Shown piece by piece: positions 24,756-39,441 of a stretch of DNA of 64,000 bases (position 1 is its first letter; each line of letters starts with the position of its first letter). Location: the NCBI GenBank assembly GCA_020152595.1, contig JAIGNY010000143.1, positions 669,501-733,500 on the forward strand. The letters are read 5' to 3'. This DNA is from Chiridota heheva (taxonomy: Eukaryota > Echinodermata > Holothuroidea > Apodida > Chiridotidae). Below the pieces are notes generated by a model. That model had not been told where the DNA came from. It did no database searches and saw only the letters and a program-made list of their open reading frames with translations. Both the position numbers and the translations under genes were made by a program.

Positions 24756-24944
24756 TCTGTCTCCACAGTCCAATTATAGTTTGACATTTCGTGCAATTAA
24801 CTGACATCATAACCTCTTACCTATTATTCAATTTGACCTGTCACTAATTCTTATATAAGTACCAACAATTTGAAATATATATGATGACTTCTACTTTGCT
24901 CATGCTAGACAGCTGTTGTGTGTATTTTCTACGTTATCATAATA
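24756..24944 (+). repeat. 5' LTR (or its 3' part) of the Gypsy element
   Basis: It pairs with 29894-30083: shared TCTGTCTCCA, CCCATTATTCAATTTGA-like, ATATAAGTACCAA, TTGAAATATATATGAT and GTGTGTATTTTCTACGT blocks in the same order. TG at 24758 could be the LTR start. The shared end ATAATA is followed at once by TGGCGATGAGG. Confidence 0.75.
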
Positions 24945-24960
24945 TGGCGATGAGGTAAAA
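24945..24960 (+). promoter_or_regulatory. Candidate primer-binding site
   Basis: TGGCGATGAGGTAAAA directly follows the LTR. A TGG start complements the CCA end of a tRNA, as expected for a minus-strand primer site. The tRNA is not identified. Confidence 0.45.
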
Positions 24961-24992
24961 AGGAATTAAAATTTTGAGAAAAACATAATTTT

Positions 24993-25790
24993 ATGCATAA
25001 TTTGAGGTCTACTTTTAAGTTGTCCCAACCTTCTGCTTTTCTTGCTACTCCTGGTGATCCAACTTTACCATGGAGACAATGGATATCTGTATTTATCACT
25101 TACCTTATTGCGATTGACGGAGAGACATTTTCTGCGGCTCGAAAGAAAGCTATTATTTTACATTGTTTGGGGACAGAAGGACAGAGTTTTTACACATTAC
25201 CTGGCACCTGGATATGATGCTACCCCTCACAGGCTCTGTTTATGAGCATACATTACACTTAATGGAGAAGCGATTTTCACGCAGTTAATGTTGTTTCGGA
25301 AGGGTATAAATTCAAACAACGTTCACAGCTGTACGGTGAGTCTATTGATTTATTTATTTTTTCACTACGGGAATTGGTGGACAAGCATGACGAAATGCTT
25401 AGGGACCAATTAATCAACAAAAAAAACACTCTGTAACCAGATTCGGAACATAATACTTATTAAAAAGGACATGACGTTATAGAAAGGTTTGGACATTGCT
25501 CATAGAGTTGAGAATGTGATTCGGAATTCAAAAATCTTTACCGTTGTGTCACACCTTGTGCTATTAACCAGGGTAAATCGGCTGGCGCAAACACTTTTGG
25601 ACGTAAGCCACAGAGTAGTTATCGTACCTATACTCAAGGGCAGTCCTTCCACCCGCAAAGTAAACGCCATTTTTATCGTTGTAACTCCACCAAACATTTA
25701 GCAAATAATCCTTCCTGGCCTGCAATCCTTCCTTGTTATGTAATCATAGCCAGAAAGTGAGGCATTTTTCTCGGATGTGTAAATCTCGAA
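24993..25790 (+). pseudogene. gag of the Gypsy element
   Basis: The first frame gives a capsid-like start: WRQWISVFITYLIAI, ARKKAIILHCLGTEGQ, FYTLP. After frameshifts, FKQRSQLYGESIDLFIFSL and RELVDKHDEMLRDQLI continue the capsid domain (about 25300-25425). Zinc-knuckle remnants end it (YRCNSTKHLANN, then HFSRMCKSR at about 25757-25785). Broken by several stops; no protein can be made. Confidence 0.7.
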
Positions 25791-25820
25791 ATTCGGAACC
25801 TTCTTCTCGAAAGGTCCAGC

Positions 25821-26492
25821 ATGTCGAAGCTACTTCTACCCCTTCCTCCTGCTGATACAGCTAAAAATCCTGGAAATCCAGATGCACTGCATGTTTTAGC
25901 TCCAACGACACCTGCTTCCGCTACCAAACCTTTGATGTGTGATGTTTTACTAAATGTTGCTCCCGTGCGACTGATGGTAGACACTGGGCCTGTAGTTTTA
26001 ATCCTCACTGCAGATACTTTCAATAAATACTTTCTGAAAGAGGTCCTCCAAGAACCATTGAAGGGACAACGGTTATCTTCTTTTACGCAACACGAAATTG
26101 AGGTCCTTGGCTGTTTTAAAGCTGCAATACACTACAAAGACAAATCTATGATTGGAAATTTGTATCTGGTTACAAAAGGCACAAATGTTTTGGGTCGTGA
26201 TCTGGTAAAGACGTTATCTATTGATATCACAGGGAGTACACTTTCATGTTATAATGTACAAGATACAACCACTGATTCAACCAAGCATACATTACCTGCT
26301 TCTTTGTCATCATACAAACATCTCTTTGAAATAAATGAAGATTCAATCAATTGTTTACAAGAGTTTGTACATAAAGTGAATGTGAAGAAAAATTGTTCAC
26401 CTGTACAACTAAAATTACGACGCCTTCATTTTGCTGTACGTGACAAGATGTTAGATGAATTACGTAAGCTAGAGAGTCAAAGGAATTATTGA
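25821..26492 (+). pseudogene. Retropepsin-like protease and start of RT, Gypsy element
   Basis: This is one of the longest surviving frames (223 codons). CDVLLNVAPVRLMVDTGPVV contains the aspartic-protease VDTG where VDTGS/A is usual, and GTNVLGRDLV is the flap-distal LLGRD-type motif. The frame then enters the RT linker (FEINEDSINCLQEF). It ends at a stop created next to a 13-bp tandem duplication (AATTATTGACTCG twice, 26484-26509), which shifts the RT frame. The changed residue after VDTG makes activity doubtful. Confidence 0.75.
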
Positions 26493-27080
26493 CTCGAATT
26501 ATTGACTCGTCTGATTGGATTTCACAAGTGGTTGTTTCTTGGAAGAAAAATGGTAATGTAATATGTGTTGATTTGCGAGAAATCAATAAGTCAGTAATAC
26601 CAGATAGATTTCCTCTTCCGAAAATGAAAGAAATGTTTACTTAATTCAGAAATGCAAAGGTATTTATTCAACATGATTTATCACAGGCATATCACCAATT
26701 CGAACTGCACGCAGATCAAGTGGTCTTACTGTTTTCATTACGCATGATGGCGTCTACCAGTATAAGCGTATTTGTTTTGGTCTTTCCTCTGCCCCTTTAG
26801 CATTTCAGATAATGATAAGTACCACTCTTTTCTGGTTTGAAAGGGGTCCAATGTAATTTGGATGATATTGTCATATGGGGTTCTACTCAAGCAGAACATG
26901 ATGCAAACTTGAAAAATATTCTTGCTCGCTTGTCAGAATATGGTGTGAAATTGAATTGACAGAACTGACATTTCTATACAGATCGGTGATATACACACTG
27001 CAATTCTAAATGCTTTCATTCCAAAAAATGAAAAACCATTGGGATTAGCTGATTAATTTTCAAAATGCATACCAAACTTT
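26484..27080 (+). pseudogene. Gypsy reverse transcriptase, broken
   Basis: DWISQVVVSWKKNG, VDLREINKSVIPDRFPLPKM, IQHDLSQAYHQFELH (motif A), YKRICFGLSSAP.AFQ (motif B) and NLDDIVIWG (motif C, where YLDDI is usual) occur in order but in changing frames. Stops at about 26641 and 26958 and other indels disrupt it. It is the standard RT of Ty3/Gypsy elements. Confidence 0.8.
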
Positions 27081-27610
27081 GCAGATATTTTGGAGCCAAT
27101 GGGGCGTATGCTACGACAGAAAGGTAAATTCGTGTGGGCTGCGGCTGCTAATTTTAGTTTTGAGAAATTTAACAAGCCTAATGTAAAGATAATATTTTAT
27201 CTGTCTTTGACCCTAATTTTGATAATTGGTACATACGATGCCTCATTACGGATTAGAGGCAAATCTTACGCAATTGAAAAATGGTAACAGAAGTTAGTTG
27301 AGTGTATCTCTAGGACATTGTTGCATGCTGAGCGCAAGTACTCAGTAGTTAAAAAGGAAGCCTTAGCTTGTGCTTTGGCATGTGAAAGGTGGATTACGTA
27401 TTTATGGGGGCGTCCACTTCTCTTAAGGACTGAGCATCGAGCTTTATCTACACTTCTAGTTAAAGGGCCGGATAGACAGTCTTTGCGTCTTGCAAGATAG
27501 GCGTGTCGCTTAATGAAATATAATTTTGAGGTACAGTACAAGCAATGTACAGATATTATTGTAGCTGATGCCCTATCTAGAAATCCAATGTCCGCTGACA
27601 TTCAGGAAAA
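27081..27610 (+). pseudogene. Gypsy RNase H region
   Basis: ILEPMGRMLRQKGKFVWAAA is the RT-RNase H connection. TYDASLRI replaces the usual TTDAS.YG. RTLLHAERKYSVVKKEALAC keeps the Glu-containing helix, followed by RWITYLWGRPLLLRTEHRAL, where the third acidic position reads TEH instead of TDH. ACRLMKYNFEVQY and VADALSRNP close the domain. Stops lie at about 27286 and 27499. Confidence 0.8.
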
Positions 27611-27631
27611 TGATTATGATGATGAAATCAT

Positions 27632-28818
27632 TTGTCAAATTGCATTAGAAAATCAAATTTCTTTGGTAATTTAGACCAATTGAAACAAAAGGTTCTTCAG
27701 GAGACAGTTTTGGATATCTTAAAAGGTTACATTTCTACAGGGTGGACATCTCTTGACAAAGTTGACGACCTTGTAAAACCTTACTTCAAAATCAAACATG
27801 AATTGTGTGTCTGTAATGATGTCATAATGCGACATGATCAAAATGTGGTACCTGCTTCACTTACAAATTCTTTCTTGCAAATTCCTCATGAATCACATCA
27901 AGGCATGACACGTACTAAACAACTTCTTCGACAATTGTACTGGTTACCTCAAATGGATAAACAAGTTGAGGAGCAACTTAAGATTGTGCTATCTGTCATT
28001 ACAATGCCAAGTCTGTGAAACAAACCACACCACCACTTCAACCAGTTTTTCTTTCAAACCATGGACTAACCTTGCCATAGATACTGTAGGTCCGTTTGAA
28101 CAAGCTACGCATGAGTGTAGGTATGCCATTACATTAATTGATAATTATAGTAAGTGGCATGAGGGGTGTTTTACGTCAAACATCACTACCCAAACTGTGG
28201 TGACACTAGAGAGGGATATACTTGTGAAATTGTGACAGATAATGGTTCACAATTTGTTGGCTCAGAATTCAAAAATGTTTTATACTCCCGTGCCATTAAT
28301 CATAATTTGACATCTTTGTACCACCCACAAGCAAATTGAGCTATTGAAAGGTTTAATCTCACTTTCAAAACTTGGGTACAAGATTATTTAGATACTAACC
28401 AGCCTTGGAAAGGGGGACTTTGGATTTCCTTGCTGCCTATCGGGGAACCCCTCATGCTACAACCGGCATTTGTTCCTCTATATTATTACATGGTCACGAA
28501 ATGCGAACCAAACTTAATACTGTTGGATTCAGCGAACCACCCAAACCATGCAAATCAGATGTCAAAGCAAGAGTTGAAAAGAAGCAACTCTATTATAAAA
28601 CTTGTACTAATCTTAAGAATAGTGCTGCAGTTATAAGCTTTTACGTGGGTGATTTGGTTCGAATACGGAAACCGGGTAGAATTACCAAGGGTGATAGAAA
28701 GTTTAGTGATCCCATTCAAATCGTACAAAAACTAAGTGATCTCACTTACGTCATTCAAGACGGCCGACAGTGGAATGTAAATAGACTTATTTCCATAAAC
28801 CAATCCTCCTGGATATGA
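27632..28818 (+). pseudogene. Gypsy integrase, broken but with all three catalytic acids
   Basis: The zinc-binding part HESHQGMTRTKQLLRQLYW is followed by a frameshift before the CxxC pair (CQVC). The core shows LAIDTVGPF (first Asp), IVTDNGSQFVGSEF (second Asp) and HPQAN, stop, AIERFN (Glu), so the DDE triad survives although a TGA interrupts the third motif at about 28336. The last frame (28405-28818) carries FLAAYRGTPHATTG, ILLHGHEMRTKL and the C-terminal GDLVRIRKPGR SH3-like strand. The stops make it non-functional. Confidence 0.82.
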
Positions 28819-28968
28819 ATATTCAAATTCCGGATTCATTTGCTCCGATCCATATCCCCCAATCATGAATCAAGCTCAAGCTGATCAGCCAATGTCCGAC
28901 CAGTTAGGATTCGGAGAAATCCCAGTTGGTTACAGGACTATAATACTAATTATTGAGTTACGTTAACT

Positions 28969-29474
<506 letters not shown>

Positions 29475-29662
29475 GTAGATACATTTTGTTTATTTAGTTG
29501 TTTTCCGTTTACTATAATTTCTTTGCTTACTATCACATTTTCGGGCTAAAAAATATTGAGTGTCAATTCTTTCTTGAATGTTAAATAATAAGCTGTTATT
29601 GCTGATTGCCTTGTGTACTTATTTATCATATCCGGACAGTCCAGCACTTTCTATTTTTGGTC

Positions 29663-29682
29663 CTCAGAAAAAGAAAAAGAAA
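29663..29682 (+). promoter_or_regulatory. Candidate polypurine tract of the Gypsy element
   Basis: A run of AGAAAAAGAAAAAGAAAA lies about 210 bp before the recognisable 3' LTR. If it is the plus-strand primer, the real LTR would start just after it and be about 400 bp, and the left LTR would be truncated. Purely an inference from composition. Confidence 0.35.
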
Positions 29683-29893
29683 ATCACTGCAGCTAGTTCA
29701 TATTAGTTGTTATCACCATGTTTATTATTTTTGTATGTTACGCTTCATGCATTATCTTTACAAAGGAAAATGTTATAACCTCATATTAAATCAACCCTGA
29801 AACAGGTGTCCATTGCAATGATTGCTAGCTGGTATAGTTTGTAGCTGGTATAGTTAGTTCACATACTCTTGTAGTCATAATCCAATTATCTAA

Positions 29894-30083
29894 TCTGTCT
29901 CCAAAGTCCAATTATTATTTGACAGTTCATGCAATTATCTAACATTTTAAACTCTTACCCATTATTCAATTTGACTTATCACTGATTCTCATATAAGTAC
30001 CAATAATTGAAATATATATGATTTAACTTCTTCTTTGCTCGCGCTAGACAGCTGGTGTGTGTATTTTCTACGTAATTATAATA
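29894..30083 (+). repeat. 3' LTR of the Gypsy element
   Basis: It pairs with 24756-24944. It differs by about 25 positions in 190, with small indels, and ends ATAATA as the left copy does. The following bases (GCTTT) do not match the bases before the left LTR. Confidence 0.72.
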
Positions 30084-31100
30084 GCTTTCTAAATTCAATG
30101 CTTTTGGACACAGAAACAGAACTCCCGAACAAATATATTTACAATTTATAAACATTATCCTGAATTTGATTAGAAAACTTCCAAAATTATAATTTCTCAA
30201 AGTACTTTAACTTTCAACTGTATCATAATTCTTTTGTTTTTCAAAACAAGAACGCAATTAATGGTGAATACTCGACAAATCCCTTAACACAAATAACTAT
30301 TTCGTCTTTCTTTCCTTTTCACCCACTTCTTTAATTCACGTTACATATACTGGCGTGGTTCTAATGATATTTCTCTACTGTGCACGATCAGCAATTTGAA
30401 TTGCTTCTTGCTGTTAATCTTCCCCACTTCCGATTTGCTTCAGCCATCTCATGTAGAATGTTTTTTCTTCAATACATGTGCGTCAAACAACATGCTCGAA
30501 ATAGTCAAATTTTCTTGATTTGTTGATAATCCAATTTTGTAGGACAATCCTATGTAGTATAGCGGTAAGTCGCAAATATACAGGATTTAAATTTCATCGC
30601 TTTTTAAATTGAAATTTATCTGTACCAAAGATAAAACTCCAACCTAGCCTTATATCCATTTAACCTAAAACTGAATAGGAAGCAAAACTGCAAATTTTTA
30701 AACCAAATTCTAGAGGGAAAACAGGAACAGTTTTAAAATGTTTTTTTCTCCCGCGAGGCAATGGACTGAAACATTTTTTTCAGCATCATGTAATTGAACA
30801 TTAATTCCAATTTACCGTCATCTGTGTATATTTAGTAGATCCGTTATATTTGGTGTAAATGTTGACGTCCGTGTAATTGCACAGGTCCGTTTCCTTTGTT
30901 AATTTTCAGTTTAGATTTATTTAAATGTTTAGTGTGTACTAAAACCACAATGGCACTTCCCTGTATATTAATCGGTGGTGCCTCTTGGGTCATTTCAGGA
31001 CATGCATTAAATGAAGGATTGAAAATTTAGAAATCAATCGAATCTTGACTGAGTTATGTCTTTCGCCAAATGGTAAAACGGGCCTTCTTTAATGAAGGAT
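30084..31100. other. No gene recognised
   Basis: AT-rich sequence. The RTE-like element does not resume here, so the Gypsy-RTE junction is not a simple nested insertion that I can prove. Confidence 0.3.
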
Positions 31101-31335
31101 ATGACAAATATAGTCCATCGTAAATCATTTTTAGTACATAATGCGTTTTTATTAGTTAGGTGTGTCGAGAGCCTCGAGTGCTTCATTATTCTATGTAAAA
31201 TAATAGGGTTAAATGTTGTATGACAGATATAGTCGATCATTTTGTGTACATAATGCGTATTGTTTTGCTATAGGCTGTTAGGCGGGTTGTGAGTATTTCA
31301 TTATATGATGTAATGGGCGTAAGGCTGTCTATTAT
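31101..31335 (+). repeat. Two-copy tandem repeat, 119-bp period
   Basis: ATGACAAATATAGTCCATC at 31101 and ATGACAGATATAGTCGATC at 31220 are both followed by TACATAATGCGT.TT, a GTTAG or TAGGC block and a TTCATTAT block. Diverged and non-coding. Confidence 0.6.
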
Positions 31336-32044
31336 AATGAAGCATGTTTGCTTGGTCAGAATGGATCAATATCGATAGTTTGAAAAAATAATAAAAAAGA
31401 TAAAGATTCATAATCCATGTTTGTTTATTCAATATTGGATTAACATAAGATAATTTGTTTAGATGTCCTTGACGTGATCGATGACCTGTGAATCCGTTCT
31501 TATCGTGTTAGAGGAAGTGACAACAAGTGGAATAGCGTCAGTTACCGTGTATAGATATGACAATATCGTACGTTGTTTCGTCGTCCAGACGTTCATCTGT
31601 GGAACATGCGCGGTAGAGAGGTAAGAGCAAGTGACCAATCGCATCGCGTGAATGAATATCCATCCAAAAAGCTGTTGTTTGCTAGATGTGCATTTTTAAT
31701 ATAAGGGTAAAGTATAATACTAGGGTAAAGTACCCTGGGGGACCCATAGCCAGAGATATTTTCGATTTGTATTATTATTTGGGCTTATTTCTTCTTGTTT
31801 TACACCGAGATGGTAAGGTACCCTTGGAGCACGACGCGTTACCCCTCGGACACCGTTTATGGTATAGAAGATATATAGACCGATAGTACTCCCAGAGAAC
31901 CTAGATAAAATGATCTAAATGACACAAATTGATCGAACCACTGCAAAATAACCGTTACCTCACCGCAAACAACACTCCTGAGACGGTTTCCTGAAAACCC
32001 TCCCCCTAAGGTAACGCAATGCAATGACCCAGATGAAAAATCTC
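31336..32044. other. No gene recognised
   Basis: No exon or repeat recognised beyond short GGTAAAGTA duplications near 31707 and 31724. Confidence 0.3.
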
Positions 32045-32150
32045 AGGGGTCACTATACAGACCCCGACCAATCAGAAGCGAACCACGGAAAAACTATGAC
32101 GTCATAGCAAATCCGGCTCCTGATTGGTCGGGGTCTGTATAGTTACCCCT
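32045..32150. mobile_element. 106-bp foldback with CRE palindrome in the loop
   Basis: Arms 32045-32075 and 32120-32150 are inverted repeats identical at 30 of 31 positions (AGGGGT.ACTATACAGACC and onward). The 44-nt spacer holds the 14-bp palindrome CTATGACGTCATAG (32094-32107), containing TGACGTCA. It could be a tiny MITE or a structured element; target duplications are not evident. Confidence 0.7.
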
Positions 32151-33581
32151 TACTACTGATTCTTACTGAAAATTCAGTTTTTATTCTCCACCCATACCCC
32201 TCCCCCTTCATATGCACACGTACTGACGGCATTAAATGAATACAATATAGATTGCTACAGTGATCTGATGATATTACCTTTGTTTCATATTCTTTCCTTT
32301 CCCTTTTAAAAATGTAGATACTAATAAATATTACATATCACATACTTTCCTATCATTACAAAAGCAACAAACATCAAAGTTACAAAAAGTATTACATCGA
32401 TGGAATAATACGCCAAGAGATTCATATTTTGCCCCCTTACTCTACTATAGCTTTTACCTCCAAAACGTATGCTTTGCTCAATTTTGAAAGTCATAATATC
32501 TAAGGCTTTCTCTGGCATGTCGCGAAATATGGCAGAAAGTTTGGCAGCATTTTCTTTGAATCTGAAATGAGATAAAAAATATGAAGACTTATGTATATAA
32601 GAACACTAGAACTTGGTCAAAAAGCGTCAGCTGATTATGGTTAATCTGTGGCACTTGTGCAGCAATGCAAACGTATCTAAATGGCATTTGTTGATGGAAG
32701 TGATCGTGTAATATTCGTTCATAAAAAACAATTAACTAATAAACATTTAAGTTCATATTTTTCAGCCCTTAAATTATTTTAACTACAAAAATGTAAATGA
32801 ACAGGGTTTACGAATTAATCGTGCGTCATCACGGATTAACTATGAAACTGGTTTGCAAAAATTAAGGAAGTGTGAAGGGTCTAAAATAAATTGGGGTATA
32901 ACTTTTAAAAAACCCTTTGCAAAATGGAATGATCCGCTTGGTAGCTGAAACAGCCTAGGAGCCTGCTGACACACCTGATTCAAGAAATACAATGTCAGCA
33001 GTATATTATACAAGTGGATTTTCTTTTCTTTTATCTGACAGGTATGTAGCTTCCATTCACTTTTGATGTGTATAACCAGGTAACTTCCTAGATGCTTATG
33101 AGATAGTTTAGATTGTTTATCTTGCTGCTCATCACTCATATTTCAAGAAATTCACCAATTAGGCCAACAGCAAGCATCAGTCTCTAAAACAATGCAGCAG
33201 TACCATATGCATTTTATATACCAGAGGCTTGTGCTGATCAAAGTAACAACTCCCTGGTCACACAGAGGTAGCTTATTGGCACCGTAGCAGATTCTGAGAG
33301 GGCAATACTGTGGTGGTCAAATTTAATTAATGAAAGGATTGATCCATTATTCTGTAGGAACCTAGGATTTTCCTAATGTTAATTGCACACAGATAGTGAT
33401 GCTTACTTATGATTGATCAGCTCTCGATAACCATGACAACCATCATAAGAATGAGATATCTAGGCTTGCAGAGTAGGATTATTATGTTAAAGTTCATATT
33501 GCTAGTTTTAACTAAGTCTTGGTGAACTATTGACATGAGAGGAAAGAGCCGTTTCATTAAATCAAATATATGGTTATAGAC
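32151..33581. other. No gene recognised
   Basis: Short open frames without recognisable domains. Nothing else seen. Confidence 0.3.
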
Positions 33582-33710
33582 ACATGGCCGTACGAGGCGG
33601 ACGAGGGGTGGGGGTGGCTGTGGCGGCATGCCCCTGTAGGCCTGATACCCATCTTAGTCGGGCTAAATCTAGTGAGATAAACACCTCACTTGGTAGGCAC
33701 TACTTCCTAG
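33582..33710 (+). repeat. Fragment of the CATGGCCGTA dispersed repeat
   Basis: CATGGCCGTACGAGGCGGA, then a G-rich stretch, GGCTGTGGCGGC, CCCCTGTAGGCC and TCTTAGTCGGGCTAA. The same order is found on the minus strand from 63567 downward, and the AGTCGGGCTAA part also occurs in 1-600. Confidence 0.5.
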
Positions 33711-33949
33711 GCAATACTTGCAGTACTGAGACTATGCACTCGTGCATTATGCACTCTTAACATTAAAAACCACCAGACAATAACAAATAGCATCTCCAGA
33801 AATGTCGGACAATTAAAAAGATTTTTGTAAAGCGCCGTCTATTTAACCTAAATTAGCCTGGTTGCTCACTTCTCATTGACTTAGTGTGTGGGAGAAAATT
33901 GCCATCGAAAAATCATTATTTAGACAATTTAAGACAAAAATTGTGGAGT

Positions 33950-36124
<2,175 letters not shown>

Positions 36125-36140
36125 ATATATATATATATAT
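36125..36140. repeat. Right remnant of the TA run split by the hAT element
   Basis: ATATATATATATATAT directly after the 3' terminal repeat. It continues the 33950-34869 run. Confidence 0.8.
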
Positions 36141-36173
36141 AATGAATGTGAGATGGTGAGAGAAAAATCATAT
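36141..36173 (+). repeat. 33-bp direct repeat, copy 1
   Basis: Starts AATGAATGTGAGATGGTGAG and ends TCATAT. Identical to 36374-36406, 233 bp apart. Confidence 0.95.
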
Positions 36174-36242
36174 GCCCTCATCGGGATTCGAACCCGAGCC
36201 CCCTACTACCGTTCGGTTGCTCTACCACTGAGCTATAAGGCC
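36173..36242 (-). tRNA. tRNA-like sequence (pseudo-tRNA or SINE head)
   Basis: On the minus strand: acceptor GGCCTTA, A box TAGCTCAGTGG, a perfect 4-bp D stem (GCTC/GAGC) and a perfect T arm TCGGG-TTCGAAT-CCCGA holding the B box GGTTCGAATCC. The 3' acceptor strand TGAGGGC leaves one mismatch in seven pairs. The anticodon region is two nucleotides short and does not form a five-pair stem, so no anticodon can be assigned. The internal pol III promoter boxes look intact. This fits a tRNA-derived SINE or decayed tRNA better than a working tRNA gene. Confidence 0.55.
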
Positions 36243-36373
36243 AAGTGGTATTACCCCCTCGAATTTTTCCCTAAGGCATCAATTTCTCTCGGTGCTGCTC
36301 GAGTGCAGCTACATAATTAGATAGAGATGGTGTGAAATGTGTGGAATGCAGTTCTCCACTGGAACATTTGAAT

Positions 36374-36406
36374 AATGAATGTGAGATGGTGAGAGAAAAA
36401 TCATAT
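36374..36406 (+). repeat. 33-bp direct repeat, copy 2
   Basis: Identical to 36141-36173. The pair frames a 233-bp unit with the tRNA-like sequence. Confidence 0.95.
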
Positions 36407-36538
<132 letters not shown>

Positions 36539-36608
36539 CAGTCAACATGGAATGGAGAGGAGAGGAGGGTAGGAGAGTTATGATTGTGAGGCAGAAGAGG
36601 AGGATACT

Positions 36609-37415
<807 letters not shown>

Positions 37416-38325
37416 GCGCAGTATTCAATTTAGTGCTATATCATCAGGGGTGCGTGCACTGGAAGACGGCAAGTGCTAATACACCGTTTCATATCCGAAT
37501 TGGTAATTTCCGGAAATCTCATTTGAATAATGTCACTTGGCCGAAATTCAGATTTTGTTCTGTGAGGTCAACGGCACAATTTCATACCATGAGGCTCTCC
37601 GCACTGAACATCAATGTTTTTAAATTTGATCGATTTTTGCCAATTTCCGTCTTATTTTTGTGTTTCAAATGTGCACAAATATTTGTAATCTTGAGGGAAT
37701 GTGAAGCCTAACAAACATATAATGTTCCGTTCACAAAAACAACATTTTAACGTGCACACTTGGCCTAGGGCCTACAACTACATGCATTGAACGTAGTGAT
37801 ATAAACGTACCCGAGGCCAAGTTTTAACTTGGAAATCTTACCTGGCTATCGCGTCTTCCTTAATTGAGACAGTCTGAATGGAAGACAGTACGGATCCTCT
37901 TGGATTATGACAACAACAAAACATCCCCATAAGAAAAGAATTATCCAGGCAGAGCACTTGAAACTTTGACGCAAAATTAGATACTTTACGTGTGCATACG
38001 ACACAAAGCTTATACGTTTCACATAACGTTTACGTGCGTTCATCGTTCATGTAATGTTGTACTATTATGTACGTGCGTACAAGTTTATGAAGGTAATACA
38101 CGCGCGTATTGTTGTTGTTTACAATTTTCCCTGCAGCTGATTGGTTGGTTAATAAAAAGGAAAATTCGCCGGCATTTTATTGGTTAAAGGACCCTGACGT
38201 TTCACGTTCGGCCAAACTCGGTTTGAAAAGGTCTATGGCAGTCCGTGTTCGTGCATATATGCATGTTGCAACGTCTGACTGATCTCCAAAAAGTGACATA
38301 GCTCAAATTGGTATGACCATGGAGA
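37416..38325 (-). pseudogene. Broken copy of the UGT exon, split by an insertion
   Basis: Two pieces match the exon at 40184-40403 in order. On the plus strand, 37436-37475 has the block ATATCATCAGGGGTGC and then CAAGT..TAAT, as at 40219-40260. 38247-38325 has TTCGTGCAT, TTGCAACGTCTGACTGATCT, CC.AAAA.TG and CTCAAATTGGTATG, as at 40271-40332. The pieces are separated by about 0.76 kb that is mostly a small inverted-repeat element (37487-38228). The reading frame is lost (the FGDQPDVARR region reads through indels) and no matching splice sites survive. This is evidence of an old tandem UGT duplication. Confidence 0.75.
37487..38228 (+). mobile_element. Small inverted-repeat element, long copy
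   Basis: It starts TTTCATATCCGAATTGGTAA followed by TTTCCGG, and ends ACGTTCGGCCAAACTCGGT followed by TTGAAA, as in the 123-bp copy at 12169-12291. It sits inside the UGT pseudo-exon, which defines its borders to within about 20 bp. No transposase frame is recognised. Confidence 0.55.
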
Positions 38326-39441
38326 TACAAGAGGACTCACCTTGCAGAGATTGATTTTGATATGTCATCAGAAATTCAACTCGCAGATGTCATAGTGACA
38401 TTCCTTCCTCATTAATACTTTAGTACGAATCTTCATACTCCAATTCGCTCTGAATCTCGAGTATGAACGATTACATACATTAAAATTGTACACGCTTAAG
38501 GAGATCCAATGGGCTTCAACGTGTGTTTAAAAAAAAAGTTGCCCATGAATTTTGGGCAACTTGATTTTCGGTTAAAAAGAGTTTCATATTTTAAACTAAA
38601 AATTAGCATACGGAAACTTGAATTGGTATTCCACCTTGTAAATATCGTAATAACTCACTTGCTTTCCTAAAAGGATACACATTTTTTGTTCAAAAATAAA
38701 GTTTCGACAGCTTTTCAACAAGCGTCTTGACAAAAATGTGATACGCACGTAAGCATTTTTCCCAATCAATAAGAATATAGGACGCTTGCGTAAAAAATAA
38801 TTGACATATTTTGCGTGCGTATCTGCATCGCCTGTGTAATCTTGAGCGTATGAACGCACCAATGTGCGTCCTACGTGCGTGTTACTTATGTTGGCGAATA
38901 CAATTTGTATGTGTTAATATTAACAAAAGAACAACGGCGTTGAGGTAGTTGAATTTAAATAATTCTAATAGTGCGCAACTACGCAATTGTCGCGTCTTGT
39001 ATCAAACGGGCTGTGTGGTTTTTTGTTGTATCTGCGCCCGTTTTGGCTCCTCCTTTTTCAACTTATACACGCGCGTTTGCAACATTAGCTGCAACGCTAA
39101 CGTCCTGTGCACAAGACACTGAATTTCTTCCAGAAAATTTACAATTTTTACTCTTTTTCACAAGGAATTCGGAATATGTACCAAAACGTAAGTTGAAAAA
39201 AAGTTGATCAGCTTTATGTTTGTGTGGCTACATTAGGCAAAATTGGAGGGCACTCGTGTTAATTTCCATGCTCTTTTGTGACCACTGTACTGTAGAAGAG
39301 GTTATGTATTAGCGATCGTGACCTACTAGCATCATTGTCGCAGTTTATAGCTGATCTTCAAATAGTGGATTTGGTAAAATTGAGAGAATGTATTAATAAC
39401 AAAAGACAGGGGTCGGGGTGCATAAGAAGATTTCTAGTATT
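38326..39441. other. No gene recognised
   Basis: Short open frames only. Repeated TACGTGCGT-like stretches near 38030-38080 and 38750-38880 are unexplained. Confidence 0.3.

Noticed and set aside
36173..36242. Functional tRNA gene
   Set aside because: Good A/B boxes and T arm, but the anticodon arm is two nucleotides short and unpaired, with one acceptor mismatch. Kept only as tRNA-like.
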